DNA of 64,000 nucleotides. It comes from Acidibrevibacterium fodinaquatile (lineage in GTDB: Bacteria > Pseudomonadota > Alphaproteobacteria > Acetobacterales > Acetobacteraceae). Location: positions 310,001 through 374,000 of the forward strand of contig NZ_CP029176.1 in the NCBI RefSeq assembly GCF_003352165.1, in the 5' to 3' direction. This document shows, one piece after another, positions 1 to 7,471 of this stretch. Position 1 is the first letter of the stretch. Every line of letters starts with the position of its first letter. The position numbers and the translations under genes are program-made. The notes beneath the pieces are model-generated. The model was not told the origin of the DNA, searched no databases, and worked only from the letters and a program-made list of their open reading frames with translations.

Positions 1-744
1 CTTAAGGGAACGGAGCGGGCGCTAAATGCGGACGGGTCGCTCAGCGTTGAGATGCGTCGCACCAACCTGAACTATCTGCTGATGCAGGGGTACAGCTTCT
101 ACGCCTGCTATCATGTGCCGACAGGCTCGCTGCGCATCTGCCCCGTCGACAGCGTCCTTCGCCAGTACGAACACAGCGGGAAGACGTGGACCGAGCAGCA
201 ATCGCTGACGGTCTCCTTCGTCGAGGAGTTGACCATCGGGCGCCTCGTCCGGCTCGCGGCACTCGCGCAATCGGGGGCGAGGTCTTCGCGCGAGCGACGG
301 ATCGAACAATCCGGCGCGAGCCCGGCGGATCTGCCCCGGCAGGTTCTGAGGGCTGCTCCAGATGTCCATGTCCCGGAGGATCCGGAGCGGGCTGGCCAGA
401 TCTTGAGGCGGCTCTACGAACAAGATGCTGACGACGTGATCAGCGCCGGGTTCGACAAATTTGGGGCAGCGCTCGGCGCCAGTAGCGACTCGATGGGTCC
501 CTGCTACATGGCCGAGATCAACCTCGGGATGCCGAGTATGAGCCAACACCCGCAACGGATTGAGGAGGCGATCGGCTACTTTCGATCCAAGCTCGACGGC
601 GGCCGCCACCATGCCGGCAGCTTGCACTACACGATCGGAAACGCCTTCTCCGCGCTCGGCGACGAGCAATCGGCCAAACTCGCCTACGAAGCTGCGCTCG
701 CAGACCCAGCGTTCAGGGACGAACCCGACTTGGCGGCCAAGTAG
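1..744 (+). CDS. 3' part of a DUF4365-like protein with a TPR-like C-terminus
   Basis: The reading frame is already open at base 1, so the N-terminus lies to the left of the window and the visible part is about 247 residues. The first 80 residues (a LNYLLMQG stretch, an FYACYH strand, and a [12 protein letters not shown] strand followed by an ELT helix) resemble the C-terminal half of DUF4365 domains, which are predicted to have a restriction-endonuclease-like fold. Residues from about 180 to the end (IEEAIGYF, then [20 protein letters not shown]) look like one or two TPR helix pairs. The catalytic part, if any, would be upstream and cannot be seen. Family assignment is from memory of the domain's pattern and is tentative. 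It precedes the arsH remnant on the same strand. Confidence 0.6.
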   Translation, partial: LKGTERALNADGSLSVEMRRTNLNYLLMQGYSFYACYHVPTGSLRICPVDSVLRQYEHSGKTWTEQQSLTVSFVEELTIGRLVRLAALAQSGARSSRERRIEQSGASPADLPRQVLRAAPDVHVPEDPERAGQILRRLYEQDADDVISAGFDKFGAALGASSDSMGPCYMAEINLGMPSMSQHPQRIEEAIGYFRSKLDGGRHHAGSLHYTIGNAFSALGDEQSAKLAYEAALADPAFRDEPDLAAK

Positions 745-772
745 CACCGCGTATCGTCAAAGAGGCGCGTTG

Positions 773-1147
773 ATGCAGGCGCCTGACTTGGTGGATGTGC
801 CGAACATCGAGCCTGATGCTTTCGAACGTCCGACGACGGCTGCGCTACTGCCGCACGCGCCGACGCACCCACCGCGCATCCTGTTGCTGTACGGCGTTCT
901 GCGCGAGCGGTCTTTCAGCCGGTTGCAGGCCCAGGAGGCCGCGCGCCTTCTTGAAGCCTTCGGCACCGAGACCCGCATCTTCAACCCCAGTGGCCTGCCG
1001 CTCCCTGACGACGTGCCGACCGATCATCCCAAGGTCCTGGAGCTGCGCGACCTATCGGCCTGGTCGGAGGGACAGGTGTGGTGCGCACCAGCCGCTATAG
1101 CGAGCGCAAAGAGGCGGCGGAAAAGCTGGCCGCGATCTGACTCATAA
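773..1147 (+). pseudogene. arsH: arsH remnant with internal deletion
   Basis: ArsH is an NADPH-dependent FMN reductase that oxidises organoarsenicals. From ATG 773 the frame encodes a good ArsH N-terminus: [16 protein letters not shown] (the FMN-binding loop), [21 protein letters not shown] and SEGQVWC. Directly after VWCAP the similarity stops. In the +1 shifted frame the bases 1081-1140 encode [19 protein letters not shown]-stop, which matches the usual ArsH C-terminus ([10 protein letters not shown]). About half of the gene between these two pieces is missing and the frame is broken, so no functional enzyme is expected. Seen directly: both end pieces and their different frames. Inferred: a single internal deletion near 1085-1095. 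Confidence 0.8.
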
Positions 1148-1177
1148 GCGCTATTTCAAGGATTGTCGAAATAGCGC
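1148..1177. repeat. 10-bp perfect inverted repeat after arsH remnant
   Basis: GCGCTATTTC at 1148-1157 is repeated in inverse at 1168-1177 (GAAATAGCGC) with a 10-base loop. No T tract follows on either strand, so it is not a classical rho-independent terminator. The rest of the 1148-1625 gap holds only the MerR-type promoter at 1396-1427 and the leader of the HMA gene. I see no gene in it. Confidence 0.45.
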
Positions 1178-1395
1178 AGACCATGACTATGGTGCGATTA
1201 CTGTCAGCGCTTCAGAATGCGGCGGGTAGTCGAATGGCCGCTCTTGATACTCAACCGATTATTGCCGATCGAGACCGTCTTCTGCCGAAAATACTCACCA
1301 AGCCTTCGTGAACGCGCAGGATCTCAGTTTCAGCTCTGCTCGCAGCGCGGCAACAACCGCCATCATCAGGCTCGCCGAGACGTGGCGGAATCCGC

Positions 1396-1427
1396 TTGAC
1401 TCTGGAGTTAACTCCAAGGCCTAGCGT
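1396..1427 (+). promoter_or_regulatory. MerR-type promoter/operator for the HMA-ATPase-MFS genes
   Basis: A -35 box TTGACT (1396-1401) is followed after an over-long 19-20 base spacer by a weak -10 (CTAGCG/TAGCGT at 1421-1427). The spacer holds the perfect 14-base palindrome TGGAGTTAACTCCA (1403-1416). The elongated spacer with a central dyad is the hallmark of promoters activated by MerR-family metal sensors, which untwist the DNA. It closely resembles the site at 5702-5733 in front of the merR-type gene of this cluster, so both are probably controlled by that regulator. Confidence 0.75.
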
Positions 1428-1625
1428 TGAACTGTCGCGGTATGGCCATGCTGTGAGGTCAAGTGTTCTCAGGTCCTAACGCCACCGGAGGCTCACTTGC
1501 CGCAGCGCCATGCGCCGCAAGTTACCGAGTGTGCCCCTCACGTGAAGATTGAGCAGATACACTCCGACGCAAACAGTGGAGAAAGCTATCGGGCTATGCC
1601 GATAGTACCTGTAATGGAGCAAAAT

Positions 1626-1841
1626 ATGAAAACGGCAACTTTCAAGATCGAAGGCATGAACTGTGATGGCTGCGCCAATACCATCAAGACCCTGGTCGAA
1701 AGTGAGCCAGGCGTGCAGATGGCAACGGTCTCGTTCGAAGAAGGTCAAGCCCGCATCCTCTATGACCCGCAAAGTACCGGCGAGGATCGCCTCGTGGCGG
1801 TGATCCAAAAGCCCGGCTTTCGCGTCGCGGGTCGGCACTGA
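1626..1841 (+). CDS. Heavy-metal-associated (HMA) domain protein
   Basis: A 71-residue single-domain HMA metallochaperone of CopZ/MerP fold. The metal-binding motif GMNCDGCA lies at residues 10-17, with both cysteines of GMxCxxC present. There is no signal peptide, so it should act in the cytoplasm and hand metal to the P-type ATPase encoded directly downstream. ATG 1626 was chosen because GGAG lies about 8 bases upstream and the HMA domain starts at once; an in-frame ATG at 1596 would add ten unconvincing residues. It is the first gene behind the MerR-type promoter at 1396-1427. Confidence 0.85.
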   Translation: MKTATFKIEGMNCDGCANTIKTLVESEPGVQMATVSFEEGQARILYDPQSTGEDRLVAVIQKPGFRVAGRH

Positions 1842-1919
1842 TCGAATTCAGCGCATGAGCGTGGGTTCAACCAGAAAGCGCGTCGCGGGGTCCAGACACT
1901 GGGTCGATAACTGCGATGA

Positions 1920-4385
1920 ATGGAGATGACGATGCGTGTCGCGACAACAGTTCCATCCTCGTTCCGGCCGTGGAGCGAAGAGCCCTCGACCAGGGCTGAC
2001 CGTCGGAAGATCCGGGCGCGGATCGGTGGGCTCCATTGCTCCCTCTGCACCGGCACCATCGAGAAGGCACTCGGGCGAATGCCCGGCGTCGACAAGGTGG
2101 CAGTGAGTCTGACGCACGAGCAGGCGCTCGTCGAATACGATCCGGCCATCGCCCGCCCCGAGGAGTTGCTGCAGACCCTCCGTGACATCGGCTACACCAT
2201 CTCCGACCCCCGCAAGCTCAGGGGGTTCGAAGAAGAAGAGCGCGATCTCGTGCGTGAGGCCCGGCGCTTCGTCCTCGCCGTCGTGCTCAGCGTTGCCTCC
2301 ATCCCGATCATCGCGGATCCCCAGGTGGGCTGGATCGGCTTTCTGCCGGCGCTGGTGTGCCTGAGCCTGGGCGGGTTCGTCTTCCTGGTCCTGCGCTCGA
2401 CCGGGTTGTGGGTGGCTATTGGGGCCTTCTCGGGCCTCGTCGTCATGGCGCTCTCCTTGCTCTATCTCAATCTGGAGGGATATTTGACCGGGGTCGCGCC
2501 ATGGCTCGCTGGTGCCCTGGCCGTTGTCCTCATATTCGGCATCGGGCGGCACATCCTCCACATGGCCTTCCAGGCACTTCGGCGCGGCATTATCAACCAG
2601 CATGTGCTGCTCGAGATCGGCGCGTTCGCGGGCATGGCCGGCGGCATCATCGGGCTCGTGCTCAACCGGCCTGGCTATCCGACCGCGCCGTTCTTCGCGG
2701 TCTCGGTGATGGTCGGCACGTACCACATCTTCTCGGAGTGGCTGTCGCTCATCGTCAAGACACGGAGTTCGCAGGCGGTGAAGCGTCTCCTCGATCTGCA
2801 GCCGGAGACCGCGTGCGTCGTGCGTGGGACCGCGGAGGTCGAAGTGCCGATCGAGGACGTCAAAGTTGGCGACCTCGTGCGCATTCGCCCAGGCGAGCGG
2901 GTGCCTGTCGATGGCACGGTCGTGAGCGGTCGCTCGGGGGTCGATCAATCGTTGGTGACCGGCGAGTCGATTCCGGTCGAAAAGACCGAGGGCGATGCGG
3001 TCATCGGCGGCTCGATCAACGGCACCGGCACGCTCCTGGTGACGATCACGGCGGTCGGCGAAGGCAGCTTCCTGCACCAGGTGATCCGCCATGTCGAGGA
3101 CGCGCGGGCACTGAAGCCAGGCCTCCTCCATCTCGTCGACCGCGTGCTGCGGGTCTATACCCCGACCGTCCTTGGGATCGCCGCCCTTGCGGTCATTGGC
3201 TGGCTCGTCGGCTCCTGGCTCGGCACCGGACAGATTGACGTTGAACGCGCGGTCTTCGCCGGCCTCAGCGTGCTCGTGATGGGCTATCCCTGTGCCGTCG
3301 GCATCTCGGCGCCGCTCTCCATCGTGCGCGGCGCCGGCCAGGCCGCCGAGCACGGCATCCTGATGCGGACGGGCGAAGCCTTCCAGGGCTTCCGCACGGT
3401 GAAACAAATCGTGTTCGACAAGACGGGCACGCTCACCGAGGGCCGCCCCGTCGTGCGTGAGATCGAAGCCGTCGAGGTAAGGGAGACGGAGCTTCTCGCA
3501 ATTGCTGCCGCCGCCGAAGCGTCTTCGGAGCACCCGCTCGCCCAGGCCGTGGTCAAGGCGGCGTTCGAGCGCGGTGCGACGCCGCCGGATGTCACATCAT
3601 TCGAGGCGTTCCCTGGAAAGGGTGTCGTCGCGCGCATCGACGCCGGCGAGGTTCTTGTCGGAAGCCCGCGGTTTCTTACCAGCCGAAACATCGACCTCAC
3701 ACATCTTCACAACACCATCGAAGCTCTCGAAGCCAAAGGACGCACCGTGATCGCCGTCGCGCGGGATGGGGTCGCGCTGGGTGTCGTCGCTTTGGGCGAT
3801 ACGCTCCGACCCGACGCCATCTCGACTGTCGCGGCACTGCGCAATGCCGGTCTCAAGACGATCCTGGTCACGGGCGACAACGACCGTGCGGCGCAACGGG
3901 TCGGGCGCGAGGTCGGTGTTGACCAGGTGCATTCGGGCGTGCTGCCGCAGGACAAGGCCGGGATCGTGCGGGAGCTGCAAGCCAAGGCCCGCGTGGCGAT
4001 GGTCGGCGACGGCATCAACGACGCGCCGGCGCTCATGCAAGCCGATATCGGCATCGCCATGGGCGGCGGCACCGATATCGCGATCGAGGCGGCGGACATC
4101 ATCATCCTGTCGAACCGCTTGGCTGCGCTCCCCATCGCCCGTGACATCAGCCGCCGGAGCTATGGGAAGATGGTTCAAAACGTCGTGCTGGCCTTCCTCT
4201 TCAACGGCGCCGGCATTCCGCTCGCCGCCACCGGCCTGATCCACCCGATATGGGCGATGGTTGCAATGGCGGTGAGCGTCACGGCGATCTTCTTCAACTC
4301 GCTGTGGGGCAGCCCGCGGCTCTTTTTCGACGCGATCCGCAGCGTGGGGCGCCCGATCGCGTCCGCGTCAGTGCAGGCGGTCTGA
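1920..4385 (+). CDS. P1B-type heavy-metal-translocating ATPase
   Basis: An 821-residue inner-membrane metal exporter. In order: an N-terminal HMA domain with GLHCSLC (about residue 38), paired membrane helices from about 115, an actuator-domain TGES loop (VTGESIPVEK), the intramembrane metal motif YPC at residues 456-458, the phosphorylation site DKTGTLTEG with Asp500, the SEHP motif, and the hinge GDGINDAP near 696. All ATPase signatures are intact. The residue before Pro-Cys is Tyr instead of the usual Cys, Ser or Thr, so metal specificity cannot be assigned by the standard classes. The neighbouring MerR protein has a CadR/PbrR cysteine pattern, which suggests Cd, Pb or Zn, but that is inference. 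It follows the HMA gene by about 80 bases on the same transcript. Confidence 0.93.
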   Translation: MEMTMRVATTVPSSFRPWSEEPSTRADRRKIRARIGGLHCSLCTGTIEKALGRMPGVDKVAVSLTHEQALVEYDPAIARPEELLQTLRDIGYTISDPRKLRGFEEEERDLVREARRFVLAVVLSVASIPIIADPQVGWIGFLPALVCLSLGGFVFLVLRSTGLWVAIGAFSGLVVMALSLLYLNLEGYLTGVAPWLAGALAVVLIFGIGRHILHMAFQALRRGIINQHVLLEIGAFAGMAGGIIGLVLNRPGYPTAPFFAVSVMVGTYHIFSEWLSLIVKTRSSQAVKRLLDLQPETACVVRGTAEVEVPIEDVKVGDLVRIRPGERVPVDGTVVSGRSGVDQSLVTGESIPVEKTEGDAVIGGSINGTGTLLVTITAVGEGSFLHQVIRHVEDARALKPGLLHLVDRVLRVYTPTVLGIAALAVIGWLVGSWLGTGQIDVERAVFAGLSVLVMGYPCAVGISAPLSIVRGAGQAAEHGILMRTGEAFQGFRTVKQIVFDKTGTLTEGRPVVREIEAVEVRETELLAIAAAAEASSEHPLAQAVVKAAFERGATPPDVTSFEAFPGKGVVARIDAGEVLVGSPRFLTSRNIDLTHLHNTIEALEAKGRTVIAVARDGVALGVVALGDTLRPDAISTVAALRNAGLKTILVTGDNDRAAQRVGREVGVDQVHSGVLPQDKAGIVRELQAKARVAMVGDGINDAPALMQADIGIAMGGGTDIAIEAADIIILSNRLAALPIARDISRRSYGKMVQNVVLAFLFNGAGIPLAATGLIHPIWAMVAMAVSVTAIFFNSLWGSPRLFFDAIRSVGRPIASASVQAV

Positions 4386-4398
4386 GTAAGGGAATGAA

Positions 4399-5667
4399 AT
4401 GACTGAAGTTCAGCAAACGATGCCGGCGGCGATCGGCGAGCGCCAGCGCGAGCGGCTCCTCAGGATGCTCGCGGCGGCAACCTTCATCATCTTTTTCCAA
4501 GCCTACATGGTGGCGCCGATCATACCGGCGCTGTCGAACACGTTCGGAACGTCGGTAGAGACGGTCGGGCTCATCGTGCCGGCATACTTGATCCCCTATG
4601 GAATCGCGACCCTCGCGTATGGCCTTCTGGCGGATCGGCTCGGCATCCACCGCGTGATGTTTACCTCCCTCGCGGCGTTCGCGGCGCTCACGATCCTGAC
4701 CGCAACAGCGCACTCCATTGAACAGCTGGCGCTGTGGCGGATGGCGACCGGGATCGGCGCAGGCGGCGTGGTTCCGCTCGCGTTGGCGCTGGTGGGCCGA
4801 CTCTATCCCTACGAACAGCGGGGCCGACCGCTTGGCTGGCTGTTCGGCGCGATGGCCGGCGGCATGGCGTTCGGTTCACCGCTGGGCGCGATGATCGTGC
4901 CGTTCGTCGGCTGGCAAGGTCTGTTCGTCGCTGTCGGCGCGGCCGGTGCGGTGCTCCTCCTGGTTCTCCTGCCTTATCGAGCCGTCATTGCCGCCGCGGT
5001 TCAGCCGGTGACAGGCACGCTGCGGGACCTCTTTCGTGGCTACAAGGATCTGCTTGGCACACCGCGCGGGCAGCGCACCTACGGCTATGTCCTGGTCAAC
5101 TCCATGTTCCATTCCGGCGTGTTCACCTGGCTCGGCGTGTATTTCGAGCGGCAATACGGCATTGGACCCGTCGGTATCGGCTTGGCCCTCCTCGGCTATG
5201 GCGTGCCGGGCTTCCTGTTCGGGCCGGTGATCGGCCGAGCGGCCGATCGCTGGGGCCGCGCCCGATTGATACCGATTGGCCTCGTTCTGAGCGCCGTCGC
5301 GGCGGCCGCTCTGCTGCTCGGCTTTCCGATGATCCTCGCCCCCGTCGTCGCGATGGTCCTGTCCCTGGGCTACGACATGACCCAGCCGCTCTTCGGGGGA
5401 ATCGTCACCTCCCTCGGCGGCAAACGCGCCGGGCAGGCAATGGGCTTGAACGTCTTCACGCTCTTTGTCGGCTTCGGTCTCGGAAGCCTCATCTTCGGCG
5501 CGCTGCTTCGGTTCGGTTTTGGGGTCGCGTTTGGACTGTTCGCAGTCATTGAGCTGATCCTCGCGGTGTTGTCCTTCGCCTTGTTCCGTTCCGAGGTTCC
5601 GTCCCAAGCGGTTCCATCCGCCGCCGGGGTGACTCAGGCTGGCGCGGACGTCCGATCGAAATCCTAG
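4399..5667 (+). CDS. MFS transporter
   Basis: A 422-residue major facilitator with about twelve predicted membrane helices. The loop between helices 2 and 3 reads GLLADRLGIHRV, the classical MFS motif A (GxLaDrxGrkrv), and the corresponding loop of the second half reads GRAADRWGRAR. It starts 13 bases after the P-type ATPase and is most likely co-transcribed from the MerR-type promoter at 1396. The substrate is unknown. Position suggests export of a metal-linked or organometal compound, but a drug exporter is equally possible. The C-terminal 20 residues are hydrophilic and without motif. Confidence 0.85.
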   Translation: MTEVQQTMPAAIGERQRERLLRMLAAATFIIFFQAYMVAPIIPALSNTFGTSVETVGLIVPAYLIPYGIATLAYGLLADRLGIHRVMFTSLAAFAALTILTATAHSIEQLALWRMATGIGAGGVVPLALALVGRLYPYEQRGRPLGWLFGAMAGGMAFGSPLGAMIVPFVGWQGLFVAVGAAGAVLLLVLLPYRAVIAAAVQPVTGTLRDLFRGYKDLLGTPRGQRTYGYVLVNSMFHSGVFTWLGVYFERQYGIGPVGIGLALLGYGVPGFLFGPVIGRAADRWGRARLIPIGLVLSAVAAAALLLGFPMILAPVVAMVLSLGYDMTQPLFGGIVTSLGGKRAGQAMGLNVFTLFVGFGLGSLIFGALLRFGFGVAFGLFAVIELILAVLSFALFRSEVPSQAVPSAAGVTQAGADVRSKS

Positions 5668-5701
5668 CGTGGCAGGCGGCCCGATATCCCGTACGACGCG
5701 C

Positions 5702-5733
5702 TTGACCCTGGAGTATACTTCAGGGTCTAGGGT
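5702..5733 (+). promoter_or_regulatory. MerR-type promoter/operator upstream of the merR-type gene
   Basis: TTGACC (5702-5707) and a -10 region CTAGGG/TAGGGT (5727-5733) are separated by 19-20 bases. A 22-base dyad spans 5705-5726, with arms ACCCTG and CAGGGT around AGTATACT and only one mismatched pair. This is the elongated-spacer architecture of MerR-activated promoters. It drives the regulator itself and the genes to 7461. A strong Shine-Dalgarno AGGAGG (5739-5744) precedes ATG 5750. Confidence 0.8.
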
Positions 5734-5749
5734 CGACTAGGAGGTAGGT

Positions 5750-6169
5750 ATGTTGACGATCGGCAAACTCGCGGCACTGGCGGAAGTCAGCGTCGACACA
5801 CTGCGCTACTACGAGCGGGAAAAATTGATCGATCCGGCCGATAGGAGTGAAAGCGGCTACCGGCTCTATGACAAGGATTCCGCGCGGCGTATCCACTTCA
5901 TCAAGCAGGCCCAGCATTGCGGTTTCACGCTTGCGGAAATCCGCGAGCTTCTCATCCTGCGGAGCCGCGATGCCGCCTGTTGCGGTGATGTTCGCAAGCA
6001 CGCGATCGAAAAGAAACTTCAACTCGAACACAAAATCCGCGCGATGAAGTCCATGTCCAAGGCGCTCGATTACCTCATTGCCGATTGCGCCAATGAAACG
6101 CATCCGGTCGAGGAATGCACGATTTTGGCGGCCTTGGACCAAGCCGACGTGACGAGGCAGGCTCACTGA
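5750..6169 (+). CDS. MerR-family metal-responsive regulator (CadR/PbrR type)
   Basis: A 139-residue MerR activator-repressor. The N-terminal winged helix-turn-helix is typical (IGKLAALAEVSVDTLRYYER), followed by the long dimerisation helix. Cys78 at the start of that helix (preceded by Cys77), Cys113 and Cys123 fit the three-cysteine site of the Cd/Pb/Zn sensors CadR and PbrR rather than the CueR copper site. It has its own MerR-type operator just upstream and a second, similar one stands before the HMA-ATPase-MFS genes, so it probably controls both units. The downstream gene starts 3 bases after its stop. The exact metal is inferred. Confidence 0.9.
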   Translation: MLTIGKLAALAEVSVDTLRYYEREKLIDPADRSESGYRLYDKDSARRIHFIKQAQHCGFTLAEIRELLILRSRDAACCGDVRKHAIEKKLQLEHKIRAMKSMSKALDYLIADCANETHPVEECTILAALDQADVTRQAH

Positions 6170-6172
6170 ATC

Positions 6173-6433
6173 ATGAAAATCGAATTGTTTTATTCTCCAG
6201 GTTGCACTCAATGCGCTGCCGCGCGAGAGGGTCTCAAGGCCGTCGCAGAACGAACGGTCACGGGCATCGAATGGCACGAACTGAATGTGCTCAAGGATCT
6301 GGATCACGCGGTCGAACTCGGCGTGCTGACCCTCCCAGCAGTGGTCGTTGATGGCGAGCTCCTGTTCTCCTCCCTACCCACGCCGCATCAGCTGCGCGAC
6401 GCGTTGATCCGTCGAAGCGCGCCGGGGAAATAA
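6173..6433 (+). CDS. Thioredoxin/glutaredoxin-like small protein
   Basis: An 86-residue thioredoxin-fold protein with the redox motif CTQC near residue 11 (YSPGCTQCAAA) and the cis-proline in TLPAVVVDG. There is no signal peptide, so it is cytoplasmic. It lies 3 bases after the MerR gene and 1 base before the CcdA-like gene, an arrangement that suggests a thiol-disulfide relay supporting metal stress resistance. It is shorter than thioredoxin (about 105 residues) and closer to the small redox proteins found in MerR-linked clusters. The substrate is unknown. Confidence 0.8.
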   Translation: MKIELFYSPGCTQCAAAREGLKAVAERTVTGIEWHELNVLKDLDHAVELGVLTLPAVVVDGELLFSSLPTPHQLRDALIRRSAPGK

Positions 6434-6434
6434 T

Positions 6435-7130
6435 ATGGAACCCGATGCACTCCGACAGGCGGTTGAGCAGGCCGGCATAGCGGCCGTCGGCATCGGCTTC
6501 TTGACCGGCCTGGTCTTCAGCTTCAATCCGGTGGCGCTAGCCTCAATTCCGGTATCGCTCGCCTACGTGACCAGAGCCCGCGAGAGGAAGCAGGCAATCC
6601 TCTTCGCAGCGCTGTTCATCCTTGGCATGCTTGTCACCCACGCGGGCTTGGGCTTCGTTGCCGGACTAGGCGGCCACTGGGTAGCGTCTCTCGTGGGTCG
6701 AGGTTGGGGGCTCGTCCTCGGCCCGCTCTTGATCATTCTCGGGCTCACCTGGGCGGGATGGGTTCGCCTGCCGCTACCAGCATTCGCGTTGAGAGCGAGA
6801 CGTCCCACTGCCTCATGGGGCGCGTTCGTCCTTGGCGCGGTGTTCTCGATCGCGGTCTGTCCGTTCTGCACGCCGGCGCTCGTCGTGCTGCTCGGGGCGG
6901 CGGCAGGACTCGGCTCACCCTGGACTGGGGCGGTTCTTCTGCTCGCGTTTGCCGTAGGCCGCGCCCTTCCAGTCGCTCTTGGCGCTATCAGCATCGGCTG
7001 GCTCGAGAATTTACACGGCTTGGCCGCGTATCGGCGTGCCTTCGAGACATTGGGCGGCGTGACGCTGATTGCGTCGGGGCTCTACATGCTGAACGCCTAT
7101 TTTTTCTGGGTTCCGGCGTTGGCCATGTGA
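6435..7130 (+). CDS. CcdA/DsbD-like membrane protein
   Basis: A 231-residue membrane protein with about six helices and the pseudo-twofold arrangement of CcdA, which carries electrons across the membrane for periplasmic thiol reduction. The second half has Cys residues in VCPFCTP, the normal redox site. The first half, where CcdA has PCxLP, reads FNPVALASIP and lacks the cysteine. A conventional two-cysteine CcdA shuttle is therefore unlikely and the protein may work through the CPFC pair alone. It is translationally close to the thioredoxin-like gene upstream and the zinc-ribbon gene downstream. Confidence 0.8.
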   Translation: MEPDALRQAVEQAGIAAVGIGFLTGLVFSFNPVALASIPVSLAYVTRARERKQAILFAALFILGMLVTHAGLGFVAGLGGHWVASLVGRGWGLVLGPLLIILGLTWAGWVRLPLPAFALRARRPTASWGAFVLGAVFSIAVCPFCTPALVVLLGAAAGLGSPWTGAVLLLAFAVGRALPVALGAISIGWLENLHGLAAYRRAFETLGGVTLIASGLYMLNAYFFWVPALAM

Positions 7131-7140
7131 GGGGCGGCTG

Positions 7141-7461
7141 ATGGCCGGAATATCGGTAATCTCGCAATCCGCAATCACTTGCCCGAACTGCGGAAGCATG
7201 AAGGCGGAAACAATGCCGACCGACGCTTGCCAGTTCGTCTATACCTGCACGTGCTGCGCCGAAACCTTGTGGCCGAAGCCGGGAGATTGCTGTGTCTTTT
7301 GCATCCCCCTCGGTGCTGCTCAAGGTCCCTTCACTCTGGCGGAGGGCTTCATCGCCGATCTCGACTGGGGGAGGCCTTGTCTGCGAATTCGCAGCCATCG
7401 TCTTGATGCTGGTGTCGCTCCGACAGCGACAATTCACCAAATTTCTCACGCTTCCGTGTAG
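7141..7461 (+). CDS. GDCC zinc-ribbon protein with atypical C-terminus
   Basis: A 106-residue protein. Residues 1-59 match the small GDCCVxC family found beside MerR-controlled genes: CPNCGS, ETMPTDACQ, CTCCAE and PKPGDCCVFC, enough cysteines for a zinc ribbon. Family members normally end within about ten residues of that motif with a Ser-Tyr-Gly...Cys-Pro-Pro tail. Here the sequence instead runs on for about 47 residues with no similarity I recognise, so the 3' end looks replaced or frame-shifted. It is the last gene of the MerR cluster, 10 bases after the ccdA-like gene. Function is unknown; metal binding is an inference from the cysteines. Confidence 0.7.
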   Translation: MAGISVISQSAITCPNCGSMKAETMPTDACQFVYTCTCCAETLWPKPGDCCVFCIPLGAAQGPFTLAEGFIADLDWGRPCLRIRSHRLDAGVAPTATIHQISHASV

Positions 7462-7471
7462 CTGATGAGAA

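Noticed and set aside
1848-3533. 561-codon open frame on the minus strand
   Set aside because: It lies fully antisense to the P-type ATPase and its translation is charged low-complexity sequence; such frames are common opposite GC-rich genes.
1626-7461. Mercury resistance (mer) operon
   Set aside because: No merA, merT or merB; the MerR protein has the Cd/Pb-type cysteines.
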